Below, piece by piece: positions 45,223 through 54,978 of a DNA stretch of 64,000 nucleotides. The first letter of the stretch is position 1, and every line of letters begins with the position of its first letter. This DNA is from Pedobacter changchengzhani. GTDB lineage: Bacteria; Bacteroidota; Bacteroidia; Sphingobacteriales; Sphingobacteriaceae. The DNA lies in the NCBI RefSeq assembly GCF_004354365.1, contig NZ_SJCY01000012.1:42297-106296 (forward strand), written 5' to 3'. The position numbers and the translations under genes are program-made. The notes under the pieces are model-generated. The model was not told the DNA's origin, made no database searches, and was given only the letters and a program-made list of their open reading frames with translations.

Positions 45223-46185
45223 ATGCAGTATAAAAACGAAGTAGAAGCAGTTGATGCGCTCCACCAATCCTTCAACAAGATAAAAGCCGAGATAAGTAAG
45301 GTTGTTATCGGTCAAGACGATATTATTAAATCTGTTTTGATTGCCATTTTCAGTAATGGCCATTGTTTATTGGTTGGTGTGCCGGGCTTAGCAAAAACCC
45401 TACTCGTTCAAACGGTTGCGTCGGTATTAGATTTAGATTTTAATCGCATTCAATTTACGCCAGATTTAATGCCAAGTGATATTATTGGCGCAGAAATATT
45501 GGGCGAAGACAGAAACTTTAAATTCATTAAAGGTCCTGTTTTTTCAAACATCATTTTAGCCGATGAAATTAACCGTACCCCTCCAAAAACGCAAGCAGCA
45601 CTTTTAGAGGCGATGCAGGAGAAATCGGTTACCGCAGCCGGGCAAACCCATATTTTACCAAAACCATTTTTTGTTTTGGCTACCCAAAACCCTATTGAGC
45701 AGGAAGGTACTTATCCCCTACCCGAAGCGCAATTAGATCGTTTCATGTTTAATATTCAGTTAAATTATCCTGCATTCGCAGATGAGTTGAAGATTGTAAA
45801 AAATACCACCAGCAACAAAACTGTGGCGTTGAACAAGATCATCAATGCAGATGATATACAATATTTTCAAAAATTAATTCGCGATATTCCTGTTACGGAC
45901 AATGTGTTGGAATATGCTGTTAAATTGGTTGCGAAAACCCGACCGAATAGCGAATTTTCTACCGAAGCTGTTAACAAATATATTAGTTGGGGCGCTGGTC
46001 CTCGTGCTTCTCAGTTTTTAGTGTTAGGGGCAAAATGCCATGCAGCCGTAACCGGAAAATATGCACCCGATATTGAAGATGTTCAAGCAGTAGCTGAACC
46101 CATTTTACGCCACCGTTTAGTGCGAAATTACCGCGCAGAAGCCGAAGGTTTATCGATTGAAAAGATTATTAAGGATTTGCTGTAA
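45223..46185 (+). CDS. MoxR-family AAA+ ATPase
   Basis: 320 residues. Walker A GVPGLAKTLLVQTVA near residue 52, Walker B IILADEINRTPPKTQAALLE, sensor 1 FVLATQNPIEQEGTYPLPEA, and the C-terminal lid (RLVRNYRAEAEGLSIEKIIK). MoxR ATPases act as chaperones, usually with a DUF58/von Willebrand-A partner and batABCD in Bacteroidota; no such partner follows here, since the next gene is a histidine kinase. It is probably co-transcribed with the SurA parvulin. Confidence 0.93.
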   Translation: MQYKNEVEAVDALHQSFNKIKAEISKVVIGQDDIIKSVLIAIFSNGHCLLVGVPGLAKTLLVQTVASVLDLDFNRIQFTPDLMPSDIIGAEILGEDRNFKFIKGPVFSNIILADEINRTPPKTQAALLEAMQEKSVTAAGQTHILPKPFFVLATQNPIEQEGTYPLPEAQLDRFMFNIQLNYPAFADELKIVKNTTSNKTVALNKIINADDIQYFQKLIRDIPVTDNVLEYAVKLVAKTRPNSEFSTEAVNKYISWGAGPRASQFLVLGAKCHAAVTGKYAPDIEDVQAVAEPILRHRLVRNYRAEAEGLSIEKIIKDLL

Positions 46186-46388
46186 ATAGTGACTCTCGGG
46201 ATGTTTGAACGAAAGTTTGGAGTAATTCTAAGGGGAAAAAAATTTTATTTATTTTCTCCCCTAGCACTCTCGATGAGAGGGATAGCATGATGCAGAACGC
46301 CTCACAACATATTTAACTATCATTACCCCCCTTAAATTAGATTTATTAAATTTCCCTACTTGTCAATTTAAATTAAGATATTCATGCA

Positions 46389-48677
46389 ATGAAAATTACC
46401 GCTCCGTGTAAAGGTCTATTCTTAATCGCGTTATTATGTATGAGCAATCTAATTGCAACTGCACAAAAAAAGTCTGTTGTAGATAGTTTAAATAAAATTT
46501 TAAGTTTAAATAATCCCAAAGACGTAAAGTATATCAACGCTTTAAATAGTCTGGCCTATTTATTCGCGAAAACTGACTCTGCAAAAGCCATGAATTTTGC
46601 AATGAAGGCTAAAAATACTTCGCAAATAAAAAAATACACTTTAGGTTTAGCAGATGCTTACAAAGCTATCGGAGTGGTAAATTCGTATAAAAACCGAACA
46701 GATGTGGCCATTCAAAATTTCAATATTTCTAATGAGTATTATACGCAACTGAAAAACAACAGAGAAATTGCTGGCAACTATAACAATATGGGCATTGCCT
46801 ACAAATTAGTTGGCAATTTAGAAAAAGGATTATTTTATCTATTGAAAGCTGAAAAACTACACAGCGCGATTAATGATTCAGATGCATTGGGCGTAGATTT
46901 GAGTAATATTGGGGCAGTGTACTCGGAAATGGGCATGTACAACAAAGCGATTGAATATTATTTTAGCTCGATTAAACTTGCCGAGAAATCTAAAAAAACA
47001 AAGGCTATTGCGCAAACCTACATCAACATTGGCAATATTATGCGTTTGCAAAAAAACTTCCGCGCAGCTACCCCATATTTTGAAAAAGCGGTTAAAGTTT
47101 TTACCGATTACAATGATCAGCTAAATCTTGGCATCGCACATTTAAATAATGCAAATGTATATATCGAGCAATCTGCTTATGGCAAAGGCATTGAGCAAAT
47201 AAATAAAAGCTTAGACGCATTTAAGAAAGTTGGATTTAAGCGAGGAATTCAGATTTGCTACAATAACCTAGGTGCTTTGTATATGAGGCAAGAAAAATAT
47301 AAAGAGGCCATTCCGTACTTAGAAAAATCAATATCATTGGCTACAGAAGCAAAAAACTTTACCGGCTTGGCTCTAGTGCAACAAAACATAGGCTTCTCTT
47401 ATACAAAATTAGGAGATTTGAAACTAGCCGAAGAATGGTTCGACAAAGCCGAGGTATCAGCAAAGCTCTATAGTAGAAATGAAGTTAATACGCTGTCAGA
47501 GATTTTAAATCATCGGTCATCATTGGATTCTGCAAAAAATGATTTTCAAAGTGCGTTTATGAGACGAGATAAATATCGCACCATAAAAGATAGTTTATTA
47601 AACGAACGGTTGGGAAAACAGATTAATGAATTAAATACGAAGTACGAAACTGAGAAGAAACAACAGCAAATTGTTCTTTTAAATAATCGAAATGAAATTC
47701 AATTTTTGGCATTAGGCAAAAGTGAACTAGAAATAAAAAATAAGACTTTAGAAAACCAAAGGAATGTTTCGGAGATTGGCTCTCAAAAGTTAGTTTTACA
47801 GAAAAATAAAATCCTAATCACACAGAAATTAACCGAAACCAGGGCAAAAGCTCAAAAAATTAAACTGTTGGCCTCGCAAAACGCCGTACAGAAATTAGAA
47901 ATCTTTAAAAAAAATATTATCGTTTTAACGACATTGGGTTCGCTTATCATTACCATTTTAATCAGTTATTTAATTTACAACCGTTATAAAGTTAAACAAG
48001 AAAAGAAGTTGCATGCAGAAATTATTCAGCAACAAGATTTAGCAACAAAAGCTGTATTAAATGCCGAAGAAAATGAACGAAAGAGAATTTCTGGCGAGCT
48101 ACATGATGGCTTGGGACAAATGTTTTCGGCAGTAAAGTTAAATTTATCGGCCATTACGGAAGGTTTACAATTTAAAGACGACGCAAGTAAAGCTGTATTT
48201 GAGAAAACCTTAAACTTGGTTGATGACAGTTGCCGAGAAGTTAGGGTAATATCGCATCAAATGGCGCCAAACGTGCTCTTAAAATCGGGTTTAACAGCTG
48301 CTGTGAGAGATTTTATCAGTAAAATCGATGCTCGAAAACTTAAAATAAATTTAGAAACTTTCGGCTTGCAGGAGCGGATTGACCAAAACATAGAAACGGT
48401 ATTGTACCGCGTGATACAAGAATCGGTCAATAATGTAATTAAACACTCTGGCGCCAATGTTTTAGATATCCAATTGAGCAAAGATGAGGATGGTATAAAT
48501 GTGATGATTGAGGATAATGGAAAGGGTTTCGATACCTCCCAATTAGAAAAATTTCAAGGCATAGGACTGAAAAATATCCGAACAAGAATAGAATTTTTAA
48601 AAGGTAACGTAGATTTCTCTTCAAAAATGGGCGCAGGTACTCTTATTGCAATATTTATACCGTGTGGGAACAGCTAA
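46389..48677 (+). CDS. TPR-containing sensor histidine kinase (HisKA_3 type)
   Basis: 762 residues. Signal peptide (LCMSNLIATAQ). About seven TPR units span residues 45-390 (NREIAGNYNNMGIAYKLVGN is one). A coiled coil follows, then one membrane helix near 510-532 (TLGSLIITILISYLIYNRY). The dimerisation box ENERKRISGELHDGLGQMF (phospho-His near 572) is of the HisKA_3/LytS-NarX kind. The ATPase has VIQESVNNVIKH and DNGKGFD. The sensor is periplasmic with an intracellular kinase. The usual LuxR-type response regulator is not adjacent, so this is an orphan. Confidence 0.92.
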   Translation: MKITAPCKGLFLIALLCMSNLIATAQKKSVVDSLNKILSLNNPKDVKYINALNSLAYLFAKTDSAKAMNFAMKAKNTSQIKKYTLGLADAYKAIGVVNSYKNRTDVAIQNFNISNEYYTQLKNNREIAGNYNNMGIAYKLVGNLEKGLFYLLKAEKLHSAINDSDALGVDLSNIGAVYSEMGMYNKAIEYYFSSIKLAEKSKKTKAIAQTYINIGNIMRLQKNFRAATPYFEKAVKVFTDYNDQLNLGIAHLNNANVYIEQSAYGKGIEQINKSLDAFKKVGFKRGIQICYNNLGALYMRQEKYKEAIPYLEKSISLATEAKNFTGLALVQQNIGFSYTKLGDLKLAEEWFDKAEVSAKLYSRNEVNTLSEILNHRSSLDSAKNDFQSAFMRRDKYRTIKDSLLNERLGKQINELNTKYETEKKQQQIVLLNNRNEIQFLALGKSELEIKNKTLENQRNVSEIGSQKLVLQKNKILITQKLTETRAKAQKIKLLASQNAVQKLEIFKKNIIVLTTLGSLIITILISYLIYNRYKVKQEKKLHAEIIQQQDLATKAVLNAEENERKRISGELHDGLGQMFSAVKLNLSAITEGLQFKDDASKAVFEKTLNLVDDSCREVRVISHQMAPNVLLKSGLTAAVRDFISKIDARKLKINLETFGLQERIDQNIETVLYRVIQESVNNVIKHSGANVLDIQLSKDEDGINVMIEDNGKGFDTSQLEKFQGIGLKNIRTRIEFLKGNVDFSSKMGAGTLIAIFIPCGNS

Positions 48678-48780
48678 AGGTTAAAAAAATCATCAAAATC
48701 TAATTCAAGAAAAATTTGTTGTTAATCTGATAAAAGTTAATTTCGTAAAAACTTAGTTTAAAATATTTCAAAATAAGAAA

Positions 48781-49026
48781 ATGCAAAGTAATAAGTTTAA
48801 AGAAATGAGCAATGAGGATTTGGTTAAAGCGAAGAAATCATTAAGAAGTATTACTTATGCACTCGGAATTATGTTAGTGGTCTTAATTATTTTAAATATT
48901 TTTTTGTTATTTAAAAAAGGCTTCTCTCCGATGATTTTCGTTCCAGTTGCATTGCTTCCAATTGTGATTATCAATATCAGTAGCATCAAAAAAATGAAGG
49001 CCGAATTGAAATTAAGAGGCATATAA
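48781..49026 (+). CDS. Small two-helix membrane protein
   Basis: 81 residues: amphipathic start (KFKEMSNEDLVKAKKSLRSI), two hydrophobic helices (GIMLVVLIILNIFLLF and MIFVPVALLPIVIINI) and a charged tail (KKMKAELKLRG). Proteins of this shape in Bacteroidota are sometimes labelled redox-active disulfide protein 2 in databases, as far as I recall, yet this one has no Cys at all, so that name would mislead. Function unknown. Confidence 0.6.
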   Translation: MQSNKFKEMSNEDLVKAKKSLRSITYALGIMLVVLIILNIFLLFKKGFSPMIFVPVALLPIVIINISSIKKMKAELKLRGI

Positions 49027-49140
49027 ATTATAAACCATTTAATAAGCCAAATCTTTACCTAAGCAATATCCATTAATTTTAATTTTGTTGCTATCTTTAC
49101 CTACGTAAAAAGTATAAATTTTTAAATCAAAATATTCGAT

Positions 49141-49329
49141 ATGTCAGCTCACGACTCACACGCACCAGTTCAAAATACAAAAGGCATTTGGGCATTACCA
49201 CTAATTGCATGTATTATTTGTTTAATATTACTTGTAATTTTTACAAGACCAATTTTTAATCATGAAGATGGATCTGCTGCTCATGAAAAAACAGAAATGA
49301 TGCACAAAGACGGTGCTGAAAAACACTAA
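49141..49329 (+). CDS. Small His-rich single-span membrane protein
   Basis: 62 residues with one central helix (IWALPLIACIICLILLVIFT). The N-terminus is His-rich (MSAHDSHAPV) and so is the C-terminus (NHEDGSAAHEKTEMMHKDGA). The symmetric His content on both sides might bind metal, which is inference only. It is preceded by a TATCTTTA box about 50 bases upstream and followed by a bidirectional terminator, so it looks like an independent gene. Confidence 0.55.
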   Translation: MSAHDSHAPVQNTKGIWALPLIACIICLILLVIFTRPIFNHEDGSAAHEKTEMMHKDGAEKH

Positions 49330-49336
49330 ACATTTT

Positions 49337-49380
49337 ACGTAGAAAAAGCGCTGAATACAATTTCGGTGCTTTTTCTATGT
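49337..49380. terminator. Bidirectional terminator
   Basis: TAGAAAAAGC pairs with GCTTTTTCTA, extended by a few weaker pairs, between convergent genes ending at 49329 and 49388. Confidence 0.75.
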
Positions 49381-49387
49381 ATTACCT

Positions 49388-50275
49388 CTATTTTTTCAGC
49401 TGATCCATCAAATTGGGATAATCGGTTACAATACCATCCACGCCTAAACTGATAAAATACCGAATATCCTTTACGGTATTTACCGTCCATGGAATAATCT
49501 TAATGCCCATTTTATGGCAACGATCTACCAAGCCTTTTCCGACCAGAATTGAAGGAGGACCATAAATTGTCGGCGTGAAACCCAGTTTCTCAACATAATC
49601 TTCCATTGATTCTTTTTCATCAATTAACAAAGCTGTTTTAACTTTAGGATATTTAATATGCAAGTATTGTAAGCTGCGCATATCAAAAGATTCGATTATA
49701 ACCCTTTTGGTAACTTTCTTTCCATCAACAACCTCCATAATAAGATCCACAAATTCGGCAGGTTCTGGATGAAACTCATTATCTCCATTAGGTATGGTTC
49801 GTGTTTTAATGCTGTAAAGCGGTTTTGGTAACTTATTTTCTTTCACATACTTTTCTACCTCATCAATCACTTCAGACAGTAATGGCTTGTAAGCCTTAAA
49901 CTTCATTTGTCCTGGGTAACGTGGATGAATTTTGCTACCGACATCGAACTGCTTAACTTCGGCATAATTCATTTTGTAAATATTGTAGTTTTTTTGGTCT
50001 TTAAAAGAAATGGGTTTACCCTTTGGTGTTAACGAAATTTCATTGTTAAAATAGGGTTCTTGCGATAAAATTACCTGTTTATCTTTGGTAATTACCACAT
50101 CCATTTCTAAAGTAGTAACACCAAGTTCTAAAGCTTTAATCATTCCTTCGACAGTATTTTCTGGCATTATGCCTCTACATCCAGCTTTCCCCTGAACATC
50201 AAATTTTTGCTTTTGCGCAAATAGAATCTGTGTAATAAAACTAAATGCTACAATTACTAGTATCTTTTTAAACAT
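49388..50275 (-). CDS. GDPD-fold protein with degenerate active site (probable pseudoenzyme)
   Basis: 295 residues with a signal peptide (SFITQILFAQK). The barrel of glycerophosphodiester phosphodiesterases is clear: PENTVEGMIKALELGVTTLE, MDVVITKDKQ, VDRCHKMGIKIIPWTVN, GVDGIVTDYP. But the key residues are changed. The first catalytic His (usually GHRG) lies in GKAGCRG; the second (usually SHDPYF) reads SQEPYF; the metal-binding Glu expected in an IExK strand reads SIKTRT. Only the Glu-x-Asp pair in LEMDV is kept. It is unlikely to hydrolyse glycerophosphodiesters. Confidence 0.85.
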   Translation of the reverse strand: MFKKILVIVAFSFITQILFAQKQKFDVQGKAGCRGIMPENTVEGMIKALELGVTTLEMDVVITKDKQVILSQEPYFNNEISLTPKGKPISFKDQKNYNIYKMNYAEVKQFDVGSKIHPRYPGQMKFKAYKPLLSEVIDEVEKYVKENKLPKPLYSIKTRTIPNGDNEFHPEPAEFVDLIMEVVDGKKVTKRVIIESFDMRSLQYLHIKYPKVKTALLIDEKESMEDYVEKLGFTPTIYGPPSILVGKGLVDRCHKMGIKIIPWTVNTVKDIRYFISLGVDGIVTDYPNLMDQLKK

Positions 50276-50320
50276 ATTATTTTTAATACCTAAACGTAAA
50301 TAAAATGGTAAACTTATAAA

Positions 50321-50355
50321 AAAAGGGTTCTGAAAAAATTCAGAACCCTTTTTTT
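50321..50355. terminator. Bidirectional terminator between GDPD-like and NTF2-like genes
   Basis: AAAGGGTTCTGAA / TTCAGAACCCTTT stem around AAAA, with T tracts on both strands. On the minus strand it terminates the NTF2-like gene. Confidence 0.9.
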
Positions 50356-50375
50356 ATCTCAATAATTTCTAAAAA

Positions 50376-51233
50376 TTATCTTTCGGCAGGTGTAAAAGCC
50401 TGAACCAATAAGTTCCAAGTTGAATCGGCACTTTTTTCGTAAACGAAAACATAGTTAAAACTTTCTCTAAAATCGGTTTTATAATCTATTGTTGCAACAC
50501 CGTAGGTATAAGCGAAATCACTTCCTAAGGCTTTATCAACACCTGTGGTTTTTAAGTTTATTTTGCTAACCATTCCATTATAAAAAGCAAGAATTTCATT
50601 TGTGCCATTTAACGCTTCGTTCCCAGGGAAAATTAAGCGCGCATCGGGCCGTAAAAAACCTGCAAAAGCTGCAATACCATGAGCTTTTAACATTGTGTTT
50701 AATGTTTTTTCAGTTGTTAAAATGATGTCTTTACCTGCTTTAATTTCATTCTTATTGATAAAAGCTGGCATGTGGTGGTCTTTTGGCTCAATAAACTGGT
50801 TTGCAGTGTTATTTAATGGCTTGTTACTATTGGTTGTGAGCTCCATAGCCAGTTTCCAAGTATTATTGTCAGTTTTCCAAATAGTTAAATACTGACCGTA
50901 TTTTTTCTCTGCTCCATTAATTGCATAAGGGCCTGTTGTAAAACCAAATTCACCACTTCTAGATACTTTGGCTAAGTTAGGTGCCCAAGTAATTTTATTA
51001 TCAGCATCGGTTTGGGCACTGTAAAAAGTTTTCACACTTACCGGGTTTGGTTTAAAAATTAGGGCATCATCAGCAGAAAATTTTAAAAACGCTTCCTTTT
51101 CTCCATTTTTTACCAAACTTTTTTCAAAATCCTTTTCGGCGTTTACTAATGATTTTGTACTGCCATCACTTTTTTGAGCAAACACAGCAACCGAAAATGT
51201 TAATGCAAGTGCTGTAGAAAATATTTTTTTCAT
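50376..51233 (-). CDS. Secreted protein with two NTF2/DUF4440-like domains
   Basis: 285 residues, signal peptide ending VFAQK. Two related segments can be traced: residues about 25-135 (LVNAEKDFEKSLVKNGEKEA to YLTIWKTDNNTWKLAMELTT) and about 165-280 (KDIILTTEKTLNTMLKAHGI to YVFVYEKSADSTWNLLVQAF). Both have the cone-shaped NTF2-like pattern seen in DUF4440/SnoaL proteins. Such domains bind small hydrophobic ligands or catalyse isomerase-type reactions; no catalytic residues can be named. The first half ends in TIWK, the second in FVYEK, consistent with an internal duplication. Confidence 0.72.
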   Translation of the reverse strand: MKKIFSTALALTFSVAVFAQKSDGSTKSLVNAEKDFEKSLVKNGEKEAFLKFSADDALIFKPNPVSVKTFYSAQTDADNKITWAPNLAKVSRSGEFGFTTGPYAINGAEKKYGQYLTIWKTDNNTWKLAMELTTNSNKPLNNTANQFIEPKDHHMPAFINKNEIKAGKDIILTTEKTLNTMLKAHGIAAFAGFLRPDARLIFPGNEALNGTNEILAFYNGMVSKINLKTTGVDKALGSDFAYTYGVATIDYKTDFRESFNYVFVYEKSADSTWNLLVQAFTPAER

Positions 51234-51387
51234 ATATGTATTTGTACTATTAGACTGCGAATTAATCGAGCGAATATAAAATTTTGTTTTGTATTATGTA
51301 TCAAAAGTAATAAACAATTAAACATTAGTTGCGCATTTCAACGTGGCGCATTGACAATCAGTACATCCTTTTTTTTGAAACTTGCTC

Positions 51388-51405
51388 TCCCCCTTCGAAG
51401 GGGGA
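51388..51405. repeat. 18-bp perfect palindrome
   Basis: TCCCCCTTCGAAGGGGGA in the 270-base gap between the NTF2-like gene and cysS. GC-rich short palindromes of this kind are typical dispersed repeats in Bacteroidota. No gene is seen in the gap. Confidence 0.7.
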
Positions 51406-51504
51406 ATTAGACAGTGCTACATTAAAAATTAAGTTGGTAGTACTCACTCGTACGTTTCCTAAGCGCCAATTGCAAACTCATAACTCAAAACTCAAAATTA
51501 CAAA

Positions 51505-52965
51505 CTACGCTTTACTCCAAGTTGTGCCTTCTTTACTATCTTTTAATTGAATGCCAAGTTCTTGCAAACCAATTCTAATCTTATCAGAAGTGGCATAATC
51601 TTTATTTTCTTTGGCTTCTTTTCTTAAATCTACAACCAAATCTAAAACACTTTTCAAATCTGAATTGCCACTTTCTTCATTTTTTAAACCTAAAATATCA
51701 ATCACAAATTCGTGCACCAAAGTTTTAAGTTCTTCTAAATCTTTACCTGAAATTTTAGCCTTACCATCGTAAACAGTATTGATTATTCTAACAGCTTCAA
51801 AAAGCTCGGCAATTAGCACCGGACTGTTAAAATCATCATTCATTGCGTTGATACACCTTGTTTTCAGGTCGGCTGCATCAAAATCGCTTTCAGCGGATGG
51901 TGCTAACTTGTCTAAAAGATTTACAGCGGTCATTAACCTTCTAAAACCCTTTTCCGATGCATCTAAAGCATCGTTAGAAAAATCTAAAGTACTGCGGTAA
52001 TGTGCCTGCAGCATAAAGAATTTAACCGTCATTGGGCTATATCCTTTCCTTAACAATGGATGGTTGCCTGTAAAAAGTTCCTCAGGTAAAAAACCATTGC
52101 CTGCAGATTTTGACATACGCGTACCATTAACGGTAAGCATGTTGGTGTGCATCCAATATTTTGCTGGCTGATTATGGTTGCAAGCTTCAGATTGTGCAAT
52201 TTCGTTGGTGTGGTGCGTTGCCGCTAAATCCATTCCGCCACCATGAATATCAAATTCGGCACCTAAATATTTGGCACTCATTGCTGAACATTCTATATGC
52301 CAGCCGGGAAAACCCATGCCCCACGGCGATTGCCATTGCATTAAAGTTTCTGGCTTTGCTTTTATCCAAAGGGCAAAATCTAACCGACCGCGTTTTTCAT
52401 CTTGTCCACCCAATTCGCGGGTATTGTTTAACATATCTTCTAAATTGCGATTGGTTAGTATAGTGTAATTGTAAGTTTTGCTGTATTTTTCTACATCAAA
52501 ATAAACATTGCCCCCAATTTCATACGCATAGCCATTTTCGATAATAACTTTTATCATTTCAATCTGCTCAATAATATGGCCAGTTGCAGTTGGTTCTATA
52601 CTCGGTGGCAAAGTATTAAACATGCGTAAAACATCGTGGAAACCTAAAGTATATTTCTGAACAATTTCCATTGGCTCCAACTGTTCTAACTTGGCACGTT
52701 TTGCAAATTTATCATCACCTTCATCTCTATCGCCTTCCAAGTGCCCTGCATCGGTAATGTTGCGCACATAACGTACTTTGTAGCCACTGTATTTTAGGTA
52801 CCTAAAAATTAAATCGAACGAAATAAATGTACGGCAATTGCCCAAATGCACATCGCTGTAAACCGTTGGACCACAAACGTACATGCCAACATTTGGCGCA
52901 TGTAGCGGTTGAAAAACTTCCTTTTTACGGGTTAAAGTATTGTAAAGGTTTAAGCCAGTTATCAT
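51505..52965 (-). CDS. cysS: Cysteinyl-tRNA synthetase
   Basis: Charges tRNA-Cys. Class I marks: the HIGH-type motif in [16 protein letters not shown] (about residues 37-52), the catalytic loop motif MSKSAGNG, and zinc ligands Cys in [11 protein letters not shown], Cys in [10 protein letters not shown] and the His pair in [14 protein letters not shown]. The 486-residue length is normal. ATG at 52965 with an exact -7 box four bases upstream. Overlapping repeats downstream show no gene. Confidence 0.97.
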   Translation of the reverse strand: MITGLNLYNTLTRKKEVFQPLHAPNVGMYVCGPTVYSDVHLGNCRTFISFDLIFRYLKYSGYKVRYVRNITDAGHLEGDRDEGDDKFAKRAKLEQLEPMEIVQKYTLGFHDVLRMFNTLPPSIEPTATGHIIEQIEMIKVIIENGYAYEIGGNVYFDVEKYSKTYNYTILTNRNLEDMLNNTRELGGQDEKRGRLDFALWIKAKPETLMQWQSPWGMGFPGWHIECSAMSAKYLGAEFDIHGGGMDLAATHHTNEIAQSEACNHNQPAKYWMHTNMLTVNGTRMSKSAGNGFLPEELFTGNHPLLRKGYSPMTVKFFMLQAHYRSTLDFSNDALDASEKGFRRLMTAVNLLDKLAPSAESDFDAADLKTRCINAMNDDFNSPVLIAELFEAVRIINTVYDGKAKISGKDLEELKTLVHEFVIDILGLKNEESGNSDLKSVLDLVVDLRKEAKENKDYATSDKIRIGLQELGIQLKDSKEGTTWSKA

Positions 52966-52969
52966 AGTG

Positions 52970-52977
52970 CAAAGGTA
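52970..52977 (-). promoter_or_regulatory. -7 box four bases before cysS start
   Basis: Minus strand TACCTTTG, exact TAnnTTTG, then CACT and the ATG. Confidence 0.6.
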
Positions 52978-53020
52978 ATATTATTTGTAAAGTTAGATGA
53001 GGAATAATTAGATCGGTTAA

Positions 53021-54127
53021 TTAAGGCTTCCATTTTAAATCTACCCTAACCGGAAAATGATCTGATAATTTAGCCTCGGTGATGTGGTAATTAACAACAT
53101 CTAAATCTTTTGTGGTTGCGATGTAATCGATTTGAAAATTTGGAAATTTACCGTTATACGTTTTGCCCCAACCCGCGCCTTTTTTGATAAACGAATTGTT
53201 TAAGCCTTTTGTAATTTGAGTTACGGCATACGAAGCAGGTGTATCATTAAAATCGCCGGCAATTAAATAAGGTGTTTTACAGGTTGCCATTTCTGCTTTC
53301 ATGAGATCAACCTGCTCACTGCGCTTTAAAAATGCACTTTTTAACATTCTTAAAATTCGCTTAGTTGGCTGTACATCGGTTTTCATCGCTTTTACCTTGT
53401 CTAAATAATCATAATCCTGCTTCTCGAAAGAAATTGACTGAAAATGGACGTTATAAATTCGCAATATTTTACCATTTACGGCTACATCTGCATAAATACT
53501 AGAGTTTTCGCTAAGCGATGAATCAAAATTTATTACGCCTGTATTTTTAATAGGGTACTTTGAAAAAATGGCTAAACCATAAGATTCGTAATCGTTTTTT
53601 AAGACTGGGAGAAAGTAATAATGATCTAAGTTAAGCAGACTTTTTAAGCTATCAATTGTATTATAAGCACCTTTGGGGCGAGTAAAAAATTCTTGGAAAC
53701 AAATAATATCAGGATTTTGGTCTTTTACCACCTGAAACATTTTCGTTCGAACAGGTTGTGTATTGTTCTCTCCAAAAGCTTTAAAACTATGCACATTATA
53801 GGTCATAATCCTTATGCTATTTTCGGCCTTTGTACCATTTCCTTCGCTACCACCAAAATTAAATGTTGCTTTTCCCGATGAATAACCATACCCAATAATT
53901 AAAATAGTTAAAAAACTTAAAATCCATTTTTTACGCAAAAGCCAGTAAAGTAGAAATATAAAGTTCGCCACTAAAGAATATGGGTAAGCCAACCCGAAAA
54001 AAGCGATATAAATGTGCTTTCTAGGGTCGGATACACCTGCTATAATCCCTAAAAAGAGCGCCACTGCAAACATTAAAGCAATAAGCACTATGATTTTATC
54101 AAAAAAGCTATATTTTGATTTATTCAT
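53021..54127 (-). CDS. Membrane-anchored endonuclease/exonuclease/phosphatase family protein
   Basis: 368 residues. Three N-terminal membrane helices (IIVLIALMFAVALFLGIIAG and two more before residue 85) precede an EEP domain of about 265 residues: IRIMTYNVHSF, then NPDIICFQEFF with the metal-binding Glu, LIAGDFNDTP and the final LSDHFPVRVDL with Asp-His. The superfamily cleaves phosphodiesters in DNA, sphingomyelin or inositol phosphates; the substrate is not readable. Its ATG shares one base with the stop of the upstream rhomboid-like gene, so it is in that operon. Confidence 0.88.
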   Translation of the reverse strand: MNKSKYSFFDKIIVLIALMFAVALFLGIIAGVSDPRKHIYIAFFGLAYPYSLVANFIFLLYWLLRKKWILSFLTILIIGYGYSSGKATFNFGGSEGNGTKAENSIRIMTYNVHSFKAFGENNTQPVRTKMFQVVKDQNPDIICFQEFFTRPKGAYNTIDSLKSLLNLDHYYFLPVLKNDYESYGLAIFSKYPIKNTGVINFDSSLSENSSIYADVAVNGKILRIYNVHFQSISFEKQDYDYLDKVKAMKTDVQPTKRILRMLKSAFLKRSEQVDLMKAEMATCKTPYLIAGDFNDTPASYAVTQITKGLNNSFIKKGAGWGKTYNGKFPNFQIDYIATTKDLDVVNYHITEAKLSDHFPVRVDLKWKP

Positions 54128-54978
54128 TAATTGTTACTTGCTTTAAAAAGTTTTTCTTTTTCTAATGCTGATAATTGATCATATCCCGACGAAGATATTT
54201 TATCTAAAATGGCATCAATTTCTACTTGTGGCACACTACCCATCGGGCTTTTCTTAATCGGATTTGAAGTATTTTTAACAGGATTTGTATTTTTCACCAC
54301 CTTTAATGTAGGTTTTTTGTCGAACAATTTGCTCCAATCGTTTCCGCTTTGCAGCTGCTTAATAAAAATAAAGCCAAATAATGCTGCAGCTAAATGCGCA
54401 ACCACACTGGCTAAATCTATCTTAATTAAAGCAATAACATCCAATGCAACAAAAACCAAGGCGATATACATAATTTTAATTTCGCCGAATATGATCATCT
54501 TAATTGCATAATTTGGCACAAGTGTAGCCGAAGCCACTACAATTGCTAAAACAACTGATGCCGAACCGATTAAATAACCACCGCTAGTAGCCAAACCCAA
54601 AGTTGGTAAAATTGCATTTGTTACGATGTAAAAAAGTGCAGCAATTAATCCTCCACCTAAATAAACGAAATGAAACTGTTTGGTTTTTAAAAAGTTCATA
54701 AATATACTGCCGAACCAAAATAACCACAGCATGTTAAATAAAAAGTTTAAAAATTCTACATTAAAAAACATATAGGTTACAATACTGTAAAAACGGTTGG
54801 GCAGCAAAGTTATTGATGAAGGGATACCAACGTAGGCCAAGAGATCGACATTTTTAAATGCCAAACTGCCGATCGCCGTTAATACAAACAAAATTACATT
54901 AATACCAATGTATAAAAACATAGGGTTGCCAGAATAGAAAACCTTGTTAAAAAGATCTTTTAAAGTATTGTTATTCAT
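54127..54978 (-). CDS. Rhomboid-fold protein lacking the catalytic Ser (probable pseudoprotease)
   Basis: 283 residues, about six hydrophobic helices plus a cytosolic tail rich in Lys/Pro/Asn (KNTNPVKNTSNPIKKSPMG) and a helical C-terminus. The active-site turn that should read GASG is GSAS (context GGYLIGSASVVLAIV), so the Ser position is Ala. The oxyanion-hole His of HxxxxHxxxN is missing (FNVEFLNFLFN), while the AHL His survives (SVVAHLAAALFG). It overlaps the active rhomboid gene upstream by eight bases. The layout recalls eukaryotic iRhom-style regulators; that comparison is inference. Confidence 0.82.
   Translation of the reverse strand: MNNNTLKDLFNKVFYSGNPMFLYIGINVILFVLTAIGSLAFKNVDLLAYVGIPSSITLLPNRFYSIVTYMFFNVEFLNFLFNMLWLFWFGSIFMNFLKTKQFHFVYLGGGLIAALFYIVTNAILPTLGLATSGGYLIGSASVVLAIVVASATLVPNYAIKMIIFGEIKIMYIALVFVALDVIALIKIDLASVVAHLAAALFGFIFIKQLQSGNDWSKLFDKKPTLKVVKNTNPVKNTSNPIKKSPMGSVPQVEIDAILDKISSSGYDQLSALEKEKLFKASNN

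Noticed and set aside
51329..51550. 73-codon frame over the 18-bp palindrome
   Set aside because: Overlaps the cysS 3' end and the palindrome; no domain.
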